DNA of 14,394 bases, from contig JAKAAJ010000022.1 of the NCBI GenBank assembly GCA_021802365.1, positions 1-14,394 on the forward strand. Direction: 5' to 3'. Position 1 is the stretch's first letter, and every line of letters starts with the position of its first letter. This stretch comes from Thermoplasmata archaeon. Lineage in GTDB: Archaea; Thermoplasmatota; Thermoplasmata; Thermoplasmatales; Thermoplasmataceae. Of the stretch, positions 1-6,662 are shown piece by piece. The notes beneath the pieces were generated by a model. That model made no database searches. It was not told the origin of the DNA and saw only the letters and a program-made list of their open reading frames with translations. The translations under genes were made by a program, and so were the position numbers.

Positions 1-1
1 C

Positions 2-79
2 GGAAAATTCAGCAAGGAATCTCATTGCAAAGCTTTGATTGAATCATATCAGAAGTCTATTGAGTCAATTTCTAGATGA
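2..79 (+). CDS. Possible 3' end of an unidentified gene cut by the left edge
   Basis: One plus-strand frame is open from the left edge to a TGA at 77-79, giving 25 residues that end KSIESISR. The other two plus frames close at about base 40, and the minus strand has no usable frame here. The peptide has a mixed, helix-like composition (FSKESHCKALIESYQK) that could be a real C-terminus. The stretch is too short to name a family and could be chance, so this is only a candidate tail of an upstream gene. Confidence 0.3.
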   Translation, partial: GKFSKESHCKALIESYQKSIESISR

Positions 80-114
80 GCCTTGATCCTGCATTTATGA
101 CATAAAATTGTTTA

Positions 115-187
115 TGCCGTGAGCCGGGATTGAACCAGCGACCTCCAGATCTTCAGTCTGGCGCTCTCCCAACTGAGCTATCACGGC
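115..187 (-). tRNA. tRNA-Phe (anticodon GAA)
   Basis: Read on the minus strand, the 73-nt gene folds as a full cloverleaf. The acceptor stem pairs GCCGTGA with TCACGGC and has discriminator A. The D arm contains AGCTCAGTTGGGAGAGC. The anticodon stem CCAGA/TCTGG encloses the loop CTGAAGA, giving anticodon GAA (phenylalanine). The variable loop is AGGTC. The T arm is GCTGG/CCGGC around TTCAATC, with one G-T pair. No intron is present. The 3' CCA is not encoded (the next bases are TAA on that strand), so it must be added enzymatically. Confidence 0.97.
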
Positions 188-207
188 GTAAATCAGGGAT
201 TGTTTTA

Positions 208-220
208 CCTTATTTAATTA
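208..220 (-). promoter_or_regulatory. Box A (TATA-like) promoter of tRNA-Phe
   Basis: On the minus strand the A/T-rich segment TAATTAAATAAG lies about 25 bp upstream of the mature tRNA 5' end at 187. That is the expected archaeal TBP-site distance. The call rests on position and composition only. Confidence 0.5.
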
Positions 221-275
221 TTGGTCTCTCCGGAAACATTGAGTTTAATGTGAAATGCGAAATCACAAAGGGGAA

Positions 276-284
276 TTATTTATA
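276..284 (+). promoter_or_regulatory. Box A promoter of the MFS transporter gene
   Basis: TTATTTATA is centred about 37 bp upstream of the ATG at 317. A start about 25 bp downstream, near 305-310, would leave a leader of only a few bases. No Shine-Dalgarno sequence precedes the ATG, which fits leaderless or near-leaderless translation. The region 188-316 otherwise holds only this and the divergent tRNA promoter. Confidence 0.5.
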
Positions 285-316
285 CTGTTTTATCAAATCT
301 CACTGGGCAATTTCAG

Positions 317-1561
317 ATGGTGTCTCTGAGCATTAAGAACCTGAAGGAGTCAGGAGCCGAGAATATAATCAAAGCGGCCACCCTGTTTTTTCAGGCCGGA
401 ATTATGGCCATAGTATGGGTATCCATGCCATTCGCAATAGAGGCTTTTAGGGGAGGATTGTATCTCATAGGAATAGCGGCATCCATCGGTATATTCTCTC
501 AGACACTCTTCAGAATCCCACTTTTCTTTTATCTGGAAAGAGCTGGCAGAAGCACCATTCCCAGTGTTTCCCTGATCATTTCCGGTCTTGCCCTAATTAT
601 TCTCACTCTCTCCCAGAATTTTGCAACATATGCAGTTGGGTTTGCCATTTTCGGTTTCTCATCCGCGATGTTCACCCCAATGACCGGACTCAGGGACAGT
701 GGCGTAACAATATACAAGCCGCTCAATGATATTTACAGCATCCGTGTATTTTCCACACTTGGAATTTTCGTGCTGCTTGGTCTTTCTGCCATATATGGGG
801 GGTCAATTGACGGGCTCTATGCAATTCTCTCCCTGTTTGGGCTTGTGACCGGCCTTTTTGGACTGATCCTGAAAAGCAACAAAATTGAAAGAGAATATTC
901 CTCCGGTAAGCATACACCCATGAAGAAGTTCTTCACCGGTGGAAGGACATACCTGAAATCCTTTGATGACCTCAAAAACAGAAGGCTGACCTTCCTTGTT
1001 CTGATCACTGACATTGGAATATTTCTCTCAATAACGATGACATTTCCGTTCATTTCATCAATTGGTTCCATTGATGGCCTCTCCAGATCTTATGTATTCC
1101 TTATATTCGCCCTCTTTGCTGTTGGCGCGTTCTTCCTTGAAACATACGGCAGAATACTTCAGCTGAAGGGGATTTCCAATATCCTGTATTTTGCTAGGCC
1201 TATGATATTACTTATCTCGTTCCTTCTTTTCTCTCTAGCAGGGATATCTTCACTTTTTGTTTCTGGACTCATATTCATATTCATCTGGCTCTCAAGCGAT
1301 CGTCTATCTGCTGGTTCACTGCCATCTTATGTTGATCCTTCAGATGCAAAGAAACTCCCGAAAATGGAGACAACTTTCCTTGTTCCTCTCAGTTTTATAG
1401 TCCCACTTTTTGGCTCTCTTCTCTGGTATCTTTCCCCCCGTACACTGTTCGCTTTCGCGCTTATTCCACTTTCTGTTTCTGTGGCTATTGCTTTTGTGAT
1501 TGAGGAAAGATTATGGTCTGGTCAAAATATCAGGGGAAAACCGGCAAAAGATTTCCACTGA
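317..1561 (+). CDS. Major facilitator superfamily (MFS) membrane transporter
   Basis: The 414-residue protein is strongly hydrophobic, with about 11-12 predicted membrane segments. A charged cytoplasmic-type loop lies at about residues 190-222 (KSNKIEREYSSGKHTPMKKFFTGG), between two bundles of roughly six helices. This is the usual MFS 6+6 layout. After the second helix, FYLERAGRSTIP resembles the loop 2-3 MFS signature (G-x3-D/E-R-x-G-R). The family moves small solutes across the cytoplasmic membrane by uniport, symport or antiport. No substrate can be assigned, because no residue pattern here identifies a subfamily. The gene stands alone with its own promoter, divergent from tRNA-Phe and 110 bp before the hydrolase gene. 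The start at 317 is chosen because it fits the box A spacing. Length is normal for the family. Confidence 0.75.
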   Translation: MVSLSIKNLKESGAENIIKAATLFFQAGIMAIVWVSMPFAIEAFRGGLYLIGIAASIGIFSQTLFRIPLFFYLERAGRSTIPSVSLIISGLALIILTLSQNFATYAVGFAIFGFSSAMFTPMTGLRDSGVTIYKPLNDIYSIRVFSTLGIFVLLGLSAIYGGSIDGLYAILSLFGLVTGLFGLILKSNKIEREYSSGKHTPMKKFFTGGRTYLKSFDDLKNRRLTFLVLITDIGIFLSITMTFPFISSIGSIDGLSRSYVFLIFALFAVGAFFLETYGRILQLKGISNILYFARPMILLISFLLFSLAGISSLFVSGLIFIFIWLSSDRLSAGSLPSYVDPSDAKKLPKMETTFLVPLSFIVPLFGSLLWYLSPRTLFAFALIPLSVSVAIAFVIEERLWSGQNIRGKPAKDFH

Positions 1562-1623
1562 TCATTTCTCCTCTTTTTCCGGGTGAAAATTAATTAATGC
1601 TTCTGGAAACGAACCATTTTCCT

Positions 1624-1639
1624 AATTTAAATTTTAAAA
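1624..1639 (+). promoter_or_regulatory. Box A promoter of the hydrolase gene
   Basis: AATTTAAATTTTAAAA is centred about 40 bp upstream of the ATG at 1672 and predicts a transcript start near 1655-1660. This argues against the upstream ATG at 1597, which lies before the promoter element. Confidence 0.5.
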
Positions 1640-1671
1640 AAGATTTTTTAGTGATAAGCGGCTATACATTC

Positions 1672-2484
1672 ATGGCAGAAGAATTCAGGATAAAAGAGAC
1701 AGAATCCACAATAAAGACACATGACGGGACAGACCTGAAATATTTCTCAGCATGGCCTGATGATGGAAAGAAACATCCGGGAGTTATGGTTGTAATGGAG
1801 ATATGGGGGCTTACAGATTTCATCAGAAACTTCTCCAGAAGACTTGCCAAAAAAGGTTACATAACGTTCGCTCCACATCTCTATTCAAGACCTGATCAGA
1901 TTGATCTTTTCACAGAAGAGAATATAATGGATGCCATGAGGCCTTTCTGGTCTCTTCCTCCAGAGAAGAGAGGTGACCAGAATGCAGTGAATGAACTTCT
2001 TGCAAAATCCTCTGAAACCTCCAGGAAGATTGTCCAGAAGGTTATGTTCAACAGGAAGGAGACAGAGAAGGATATGATTAAGGATCTTGAGGCTTCATAT
2101 GACCATTTCTTTGACCAGAACAAGACAAGAAAGGGTATAGTTGGTTTCTGCCTTGGAGGAGGCCTTGCATTCCAGGTGTCCACACAGAAGCATTTTGACG
2201 CCTCTGCAATATTCTACGGAGCAAATCCCCATAATTTAGATGACCTTGCAAAGATAAAGGGCTCTGTCCTTGGGATATATGCCGGAGAGGATGGCTCCAT
2301 TAATTCCGGACTGCCCGCTCTGATTGAAAATGTCGTGAAGCACAAGAATGATTTTGAGATGAAGATCTATCCCGGAACATATCATGCTTTCTTCAATGAT
2401 ACCGGAATGAGTTATCACAGGGAAGCTGCAGAGGACGCATGGGACAGGTTGCTAACATTCTACAGGAAAAAACTGGGTGAGTAA
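1672..2484 (+). CDS. Dienelactone hydrolase family protein (alpha/beta hydrolase)
   Basis: The 270-residue protein has the dienelactone hydrolase signature set. MEIWGL (about residue 41) corresponds to the family's QEIFG segment, GFCLGGG carries the nucleophile Cys160, GEDG carries Asp207, and YHAF carries His238. Together these form the Cys-Asp-His triad typical of this family, where most alpha/beta hydrolases have serine. Family members hydrolyse lactones or esters. Many archaeal homologues have no known substrate, so carboxymethylenebutenolidase activity should not be assumed. An insert of about 55 residues (roughly 92-145) before the nucleophile strand is charged and helical and could form a lid. 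An in-frame ATG at 1597 would add 25 residues, but these lie over the promoter-like AT-rich segment and look non-coding, so 1672 is preferred. No signal peptide is seen, so the protein is probably cytosolic. Confidence 0.85.
   Translation: MAEEFRIKETESTIKTHDGTDLKYFSAWPDDGKKHPGVMVVMEIWGLTDFIRNFSRRLAKKGYITFAPHLYSRPDQIDLFTEENIMDAMRPFWSLPPEKRGDQNAVNELLAKSSETSRKIVQKVMFNRKETEKDMIKDLEASYDHFFDQNKTRKGIVGFCLGGGLAFQVSTQKHFDASAIFYGANPHNLDDLAKIKGSVLGIYAGEDGSINSGLPALIENVVKHKNDFEMKIYPGTYHAFFNDTGMSYHREAAEDAWDRLLTFYRKKLGE
2476..2480 (+). promoter_or_regulatory. Ribosome binding site before the 40-residue reading frame
   Basis: GGTGA, complementary to the archaeal 16S 3' end, sits 5 nt before the ATG at 2486 and overlaps the last codons of the hydrolase gene. 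Sequence and spacing nearly match those before E1 beta and E2 in this window. This is the main support for the small reading frame. Confidence 0.45.
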
Positions 2485-2485
2485 G

Positions 2486-2608
2486 ATGCCTGAGGATGAG
2501 GGAATCGTTGATGGATGTTTTCTGACCTGGGTTCAGGTCACAGACCATTTCAGAGACCGTGGAAAAATCACTGACAAGACTAAAAACTTCAGGGAACCTG
2601 AACATTAA
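2486..2608 (+). CDS. Possible small protein, 40 residues, unknown function
   Basis: An ATG one base after the hydrolase stop opens a 40-codon frame ending in TAA at 2606-2608. It encodes MPEDEGIVDG..., then WVQVTDHFRDRGK and a C-terminus FREPEH. The peptide is charged and soluble-looking, with one Cys (11), one Trp (15) and no membrane segment. The close coupling to the hydrolase gene and the GGTGA site at 2476-2480 suggest translation in the same operon. Against this, the frame contains a perfect 7-bp inverted repeat (2523-2540), so the stretch could instead be a structured 3' untranslated region. I do not recognise a family. Confidence 0.4.
   Translation: MPEDEGIVDGCFLTWVQVTDHFRDRGKITDKTKNFREPEH
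2523..2540. repeat. Perfect inverted repeat, 7-bp arms, 4-nt loop
   Basis: TGACCTG and CAGGTCA flank GGTT. The GC-rich hairpin lies about 40 bases after the hydrolase stop, inside the 40-codon frame. It may be an RNA hairpin at the end of the hydrolase transcript, a protein-binding site, or incidental to coding sequence. No T-run follows directly, so it is not a classic intrinsic terminator. Confidence 0.45.
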
Positions 2609-2635
2609 TTTTCGTTTCATGCACATACTACCATA

Positions 2636-2646
2636 ATTTTTATATA
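2636..2646 (+). promoter_or_regulatory. Box A promoter of the small membrane protein gene
   Basis: The T/A-rich segment TTTTTATATA lies about 25-30 bp before the ATG at 2671, so transcription should begin at or within a few bases of the start codon. No Shine-Dalgarno sequence is seen. Confidence 0.55.
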
Positions 2647-2670
2647 TTCTAAGGATTAAACATCTGAATC

Positions 2671-3156
2671 ATGAATACAGAAAGACTTGAATACGGAAGC
2701 ATGGGTGCCGGACTGATCATTGGCATATTGCTGCTCGTGCTCCTTGGATGGATTCCTTTCGTAGGCTGGATTGTTGCCGGCCTGGCAGCTGGACTTGCTG
2801 CAAGAGGAGCCATGAGGGGTCTTTTCTCCGGCCTCATAGCTGGAGTTATAGTATCAGCTGTTCTTATTGCCGTAATTCTGTTTGTCAACGTTGGTGAGAT
2901 CAACACAATATTCAGCTATTTCGGAACAAGCTCTGTTGTAGTTTCAATCTACACTGTTCTGATGCATCTGGAGAACTACAGCTCCCTTGCCCTCATAAAG
3001 GCCATTGTAATAAATGGCATAGCCATACCGGCAATCGGAGGGCTGGTGGGAGGAAGCATACTTTCAAGAGGATATATGGTTGTGGAGCAGGAAGTGCAGG
3101 AAGAGCCTGCACCCTCACATGCCCAGGTTGCAGCAGAACCGGCAGGAAAGGAGTAA
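2671..3156 (+). CDS. Small glycine-rich integral membrane protein, unknown function
   Basis: The 161-residue protein has about four hydrophobic segments: roughly 11-29, 30-45, 50-73 and 106-132. Small-residue zipper patterns are evident (GWIVAGLAAGLAARG, GLFSGLIAGV, IGGLVGGS). The layout resembles archaeal small membrane proteins of the DUF5518 type, but that link is only an impression. The C-terminal tail of about 28 residues is soluble and rich in Glu, Ala and Pro (EVQEEPAPS...). No catalytic motif is visible. It has its own promoter, so it need not share a function with the hydrolase upstream. Its stop codon is only 2 bp from the stop of the convergent acyl-CoA dehydrogenase B gene, so its transcript must run into or end within that gene. 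Confidence 0.7.
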   Translation: MNTERLEYGSMGAGLIIGILLLVLLGWIPFVGWIVAGLAAGLAARGAMRGLFSGLIAGVIVSAVLIAVILFVNVGEINTIFSYFGTSSVVVSIYTVLMHLENYSSLALIKAIVINGIAIPAIGGLVGGSILSRGYMVVEQEVQEEPAPSHAQVAAEPAGKE

Positions 3157-3158
3157 TA

Positions 3159-4202
3159 TTAAAGAAATCCTGACCTGCTCCCGAAGATTTTCTCCGACAG
3201 CCTCAGATTATCATACTCCCTGTCCATCATCATTATTGAAAGCCCGTATGAGTCTCTGTAGAACTTTTCAACTCCGAAGTCCTCAAAGTATCCGTATCCA
3301 CCATGGTACTGTATCGCCGCCTTTGTTGCCGTTCTTGCAAATTCAGTGCTCCTTACCTTTAATTTAAGGGCCTTATCGTCATCTATGGACTCCATGTTGT
3401 CCAGATAGAACTCCATTATCTCCAGATCTGCCATGAGTTCCGATATCCTTCTGGAAACCGGGCTGTAATCCTTTAAGCTGTGGTCGAAAGTTTTCCTTAC
3501 TGTCACGTATTCAGAGACTTTTCTGAGCGCCCCTCTTGAAATGCCAAGTGCTATTGCGGACACTCCAGGGTCCATGGAGGAGAGTATTTCCTTCAGTAAT
3601 TTTCCCTTCCATCCATCCACTACTGTAAAATCGGCGGAGTCCACGCTGACATCCCCGTTCCCAAGGCCCCTGAATGAGAGGGGTTTTCTCTCCTCAAGAA
3701 CCTTGATTCCGGAAAATACAACAGCTGCGGAATCCTCAGAAATCGGGGCAATGAGGATGCCAGATCCTGGGGAGGGCAGATTCTTCAATTCTCCTTTTAT
3801 TCTTCCGCCAGACTCCTTCAATCTCTGCGCGGGAACTCTGTCCGATACAAAAGATCCCGGAATACATGTTACTTTCAGGTTCCCCTGTGCCACTTCCTGC
3901 ATTTTCTCTCGTGCGGAATTCAGCAGGAATGGCCCGGCAATTGAGTTTGTGATGAGAAGCTTTGCAGCTGTGGATGGGCTATATGAGGCAAACACTTCCA
4001 GCATGGTGAAAAATGATGATCTGTCTATGCCAGAACCCCCATACTGTGGATCAAACAGCGCACCAAGGAAACCCTGAGATGCCATTGCCCGCAAAATTCC
4101 ATCATCCATTCCTTGTCTCTCAATCTCCAGAGCTCTACCGACAATGCTCTTCTGGCAGAACTCCTCCACTGCGCCCCTTATCAGATCGGAATTCTCAGAC
4201 AT
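3159..4202 (-). CDS. Acyl-CoA dehydrogenase-like subunit B, lacking the catalytic base
   Basis: The 347-residue protein has acyl-CoA dehydrogenase architecture: an N-terminal helical domain with GFLGALFDPQYGGSG (about 44-58), a short middle domain, and a C-terminal four-helix domain. Motifs that contact the FAD of the adjacent subunit in homotetramers are kept: RKTF (Arg236, Phe239) and Q-x2-GGYGY (Gln298, 301-305). The flavin and substrate motifs of its own active site are gone. No TEPGxGSD or ITNG is present, and the position of the catalytic EGT is Met325-Met326-Asp327. It therefore should not dehydrogenate by itself. The gene follows subunit A with a single intervening base, and GGAGG at 4214-4218 is its likely ribosome site. 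I infer that it is the non-catalytic partner of A. It could instead be an unrelated degenerate paralogue, but its intact C-terminal motifs argue against decay. Confidence 0.85.
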   Translation of the reverse strand: MSENSDLIRGAVEEFCQKSIVGRALEIERQGMDDGILRAMASQGFLGALFDPQYGGSGIDRSSFFTMLEVFASYSPSTAAKLLITNSIAGPFLLNSAREKMQEVAQGNLKVTCIPGSFVSDRVPAQRLKESGGRIKGELKNLPSPGSGILIAPISEDSAAVVFSGIKVLEERKPLSFRGLGNGDVSVDSADFTVVDGWKGKLLKEILSSMDPGVSAIALGISRGALRKVSEYVTVRKTFDHSLKDYSPVSRRISELMADLEIMEFYLDNMESIDDDKALKLKVRSTEFARTATKAAIQYHGGYGYFEDFGVEKFYRDSYGLSIMMMDREYDNLRLSEKIFGSRSGFL

Positions 4203-4203
4203 A

Positions 4204-5325
4204 TTACATCTGCCCTCCTTTAAGAAAAGTACGCGCTATGACAAGTTTTTCAATCTCGCTGGTCCCCTCCCAGATCTCCATGATCTTTGAATCTCTGAGG
4301 AATCTTTCCAGATCGCCATAGAGACCTGATTCACCTGTTATCTCCATTGCCTTTTCACAGGCAAACACTGCAGTCTCGGATGCATATGCCTTAGCCATGC
4401 TTGTTATCTCAGGCTTTGGCTGGAAATTGAATAGATAGGACGCGGCCTTGTATGTAAGAAGCCGGGAAGCCTCTATCCTTGTTGCTATATCTGATAATGT
4501 GAACTGTATATCCTCTGTTATCTCCGATTCCCTGCCGCTATCCTTCATCTCCTTAAGGTAGGCCAGAACATGATCCATGGCACCCTGTGCTATTCCTATG
4601 GACTGTGCTGCCACGTATGCCCTGGAAATATTGAAGAATGTCATGATGTAGTAGAATCCTTTTCCTTCCTCTCCCACCAGGTTTGAGGATGGAACCTCCA
4701 CATTGTTCAGTATGAGCTCTGCTGTGTTAGTTGCCCTTACACCGAGCTTTCCGGTGAGTTTATTTCTGGAGAAACCTTTCAGATTACCATCAACAACGAG
4801 AACACTCAGTCCATGATGCCTCTTGCTGTCCGGTCTTGATGTTCTCAGGAGCATTACGAAGAAATCTGCAATCTGACCGTTTGTGATGAACATTTTGGAG
4901 CCGTTTATGATATATTTGCCTCCCTCAAGTTTTGCCTCTGTCTTGAGGCCTGCTACATCACTGCCTCCACCCGGTTCCGTGACTGCAAGTCCCATTATTG
5001 CCCGTCCTTCCTGGACCGGTTTGAGATATTTTTCCTTCAGCTGGTCCGAGGCAAATAGCATCAGTACCTCTGAACCGAAAAGGCTCACTGTGGCCGCAAT
5101 GCCTATTCCCGGATCCACTCTGCATAGTTCCTCTATTGTGACAAGCATTGACCAGGGATTGGAGAAATCCACCATCCTGGATGCCATTGCCTTCTTCCAT
5201 ACCTCCTCCGGAAATTTCTCCTCCAGATCATATTTTCTTGCCAGTTCAGGTGTTATGGCAGATAGGGCGAAATTTCTTGCATTCTCTCTGGCTTTGTTTA
5301 TATCCTCAGAAAATTCAAAATCCAT
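4204..5325 (-). CDS. Acyl-CoA dehydrogenase, catalytic subunit A
   Basis: This 373-residue flavoprotein should oxidise an acyl-CoA at C2-C3, passing electrons to ETF. It has the N-terminal helical domain, TEPGGGSD (116-123), KMFITNG (144-150), GVRATNTAEL near 196 and WEGTSEI near the end, with Glu353 as the expected catalytic base. Length is normal for the family. The positions that normally contact the neighbouring subunit's FAD are changed. The usual R-K-x-F-G reads MKDSG (Met260, Ser263), and the usual Q-x2-GGxGY reads EITGESG (Glu328, Glu332). Subunit B, encoded immediately downstream, retains both. The start ATG at 5325 directly abuts the thiolase TAG, so translation is probably coupled. 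A GGAGCGTGA sequence just upstream may serve as the ribosome site. Chain length and branching of the substrate cannot be read from the sequence. Confidence 0.93.
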   Translation of the reverse strand: MDFEFSEDINKARENARNFALSAITPELARKYDLEEKFPEEVWKKAMASRMVDFSNPWSMLVTIEELCRVDPGIGIAATVSLFGSEVLMLFASDQLKEKYLKPVQEGRAIMGLAVTEPGGGSDVAGLKTEAKLEGGKYIINGSKMFITNGQIADFFVMLLRTSRPDSKRHHGLSVLVVDGNLKGFSRNKLTGKLGVRATNTAELILNNVEVPSSNLVGEEGKGFYYIMTFFNISRAYVAAQSIGIAQGAMDHVLAYLKEMKDSGRESEITEDIQFTLSDIATRIEASRLLTYKAASYLFNFQPKPEITSMAKAYASETAVFACEKAMEITGESGLYGDLERFLRDSKIMEIWEGTSEIEKLVIARTFLKGGQM

Positions 5326-6519
5326 CTACTCACGCTCCAGCAACAGTGAATAACCCTGTCCACCACCGACACAGAGTGTGGCAACACCTCTCTCCTTGCC
5401 CTTTTCCTGGAGCTCTCTAGCGAGTGTTCCCGCAATCCTTGCACCAGTTGCTCCAAGAGGGTGGCCTATTGATATTCCACCTCCATGAATATTCACCTTC
5501 CCATGATCAAGGGATAGCTCCTTCATGGCATTCAGAACAACAACGGCAAAAGCTTCATTGATCTCCCACAGATCGATGTCGTCAGCTTTCAGGCCATTCC
5601 TTTTCAATAGTTTTTTCGTGGCCGGAACCGGCCCCTCCCCCATTATTGTTGGATCAACAGCTGCCCATGCAAACCCTGTCACTTTGGCAAGGGGCTTAAG
5701 ACCGTATTCCCTGAGCTTCCTTCCTGACATGAGTATGTCCATTGCTGCTCCTGCGTTCAGGGGTGATGAGTTACCTGCTGTTATGACCCCATCACTTTTG
5801 AAAGCAGGTTTAAGTTTTGAAAGCCCCTCCAGTGTTGTTTCAGGCCTTATGCTCTGGTCCTTGTCCACAGTAGCCATTTCTCCGTCTCTTTCAACTTCTA
5901 TGGGAAGTATCTCCTTACCAAGGTATCCCTCTTTCTGAGCCTTATCAGCACGCCTGTGGCTCTCTGCCGAGTAACTGTCCATCTCCTCTCTTGTTATGCC
6001 TTTCATTGCAGCTAGCTTCTCTGCAGTAAGACCCATGTTGTATGAAGTGTTCATATCATATTTCCTGTACTCAGGCCTGAGAAGAAGTTTCAGATTTGGC
6101 TTGAGGGCATCATTGTTTGAAAGCGGGACATGTGTCATATGCTCCATTCCTCCCGCAATCACTATGTCTGATGCCCCTGTCATGATTTCCATGGCTCCAA
6201 TGGAGATTGCATTCAATGATGAGGAGCAGGCCCTGTCCATAGCCATGGATGGCACATTGAAGGGAAGGCCGGCCATGAATACCGGGTGGCGGCCACCATA
6301 AAGCCAGTTCTCTCCTGTCTGCAGGGCACAGCCCACGATCACGTCGTCAATTTCCCCTGGATTTATCCCTGTCTCCTCAACAGACTTCTTAATGAGTGTT
6401 CCAAGAACCTCATCCATTCTGACTGAATTGAAAACATCCTTTTCGGGATCGTTCGGCCTTGACCTGGAAAAGGGGCTCCTGCTGAATTTTACAAGATAGA
6501 CATCGTTTTCTTCGGACAT
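5326..6519 (-). CDS. Thiolase (acetyl-CoA C-acyltransferase)
   Basis: The 397-residue enzyme of the bacterial-type thiolase family should cleave 3-oxoacyl-CoA with CoA, or run the reverse condensation. The complete active site is visible: nucleophile Cys98 in DRACSSSLNA, NEAFA (321-325), His353 in GGGISIGHPLGATG and Cys383 in CVGGGQG. Having all of these separates it from the archaeal thiolase/HMG-CoA-synthase-type paralogues that lack the last cysteine. Length matches degradative tetrameric thiolases. It is the first gene of a minus-strand operon with acyl-CoA dehydrogenases A and B, supporting a beta-oxidation-like role. The start is set at ATG 6519. A TTG at 6534 would add five residues, and no ribosome site marks either start. 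Confidence 0.93.
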   Translation of the reverse strand: MSEENDVYLVKFSRSPFSRSRPNDPEKDVFNSVRMDEVLGTLIKKSVEETGINPGEIDDVIVGCALQTGENWLYGGRHPVFMAGLPFNVPSMAMDRACSSSLNAISIGAMEIMTGASDIVIAGGMEHMTHVPLSNNDALKPNLKLLLRPEYRKYDMNTSYNMGLTAEKLAAMKGITREEMDSYSAESHRRADKAQKEGYLGKEILPIEVERDGEMATVDKDQSIRPETTLEGLSKLKPAFKSDGVITAGNSSPLNAGAAMDILMSGRKLREYGLKPLAKVTGFAWAAVDPTIMGEGPVPATKKLLKRNGLKADDIDLWEINEAFAVVVLNAMKELSLDHGKVNIHGGGISIGHPLGATGARIAGTLARELQEKGKERGVATLCVGGGQGYSLLLERE

Positions 6520-6570
6520 AAGATCAACATACAATGATCAATACTGAATAGATAACACTTTCAGGTACTG

Positions 6571-6587
6571 AGGCATTGTTAATGCCT
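6571..6587. promoter_or_regulatory. Perfect inverted repeat, candidate shared operator
   Basis: AGGCATT and AATGCCT flank GTT in the divergent region between the thiolase/acyl-CoA dehydrogenase operon and etfBA. It lies about 50 bp upstream of the thiolase start and about 30 bp upstream of the etfB box A. The symmetry and position suit a dimeric regulator such as a TetR- or Lrp-type protein. No regulator gene lies in the window, so the binding protein is unknown. Confidence 0.5.
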
Positions 6588-6617
6588 GCCGTGTATTCCA
6601 ATGTCACATGAAACTTG

Positions 6618-6628
6618 GAAAAATATAA
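6618..6628 (+). promoter_or_regulatory. Box A promoter of etfBA
   Basis: GAAAAATATAA is the only TATA-like element upstream of etfB. It predicts a transcript start near 6648-6652, shortly before the ATG at 6663. It also makes the in-frame TTG at 6615 an unlikely start, because that codon precedes the promoter element. Confidence 0.55.
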
Positions 6629-6662
6629 GGCTGTGGTTGTCCTAAAGAAAGTGAGGATACCT

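Noticed and set aside
130..336. Plus-strand 68-codon frame at 130-336
   Set aside because: It covers the tRNA-Phe gene in antisense and both promoters, so it is not a credible gene.
2523..2540. Intrinsic hairpin terminator after the hydrolase gene
   Set aside because: No T-run follows the hairpin, and archaeal termination depends mainly on T-runs. It is kept only as a repeat of unknown role.
3541..4077. Long plus-strand frames antisense to the acyl-CoA dehydrogenase and thiolase genes (for example 3541-4077, 4883-5353, 5525-5938)
   Set aside because: They mirror genes with full family motifs on the minus strand. Their Ser/Pro-rich translations are typical of antisense shadows.
3159..4202. 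Acyl-CoA dehydrogenase B as a decaying pseudogene
   Set aside because: The frame is intact and tightly coupled to A. Precisely the inter-subunit FAD motifs missing from A are preserved, which is not expected from random decay.
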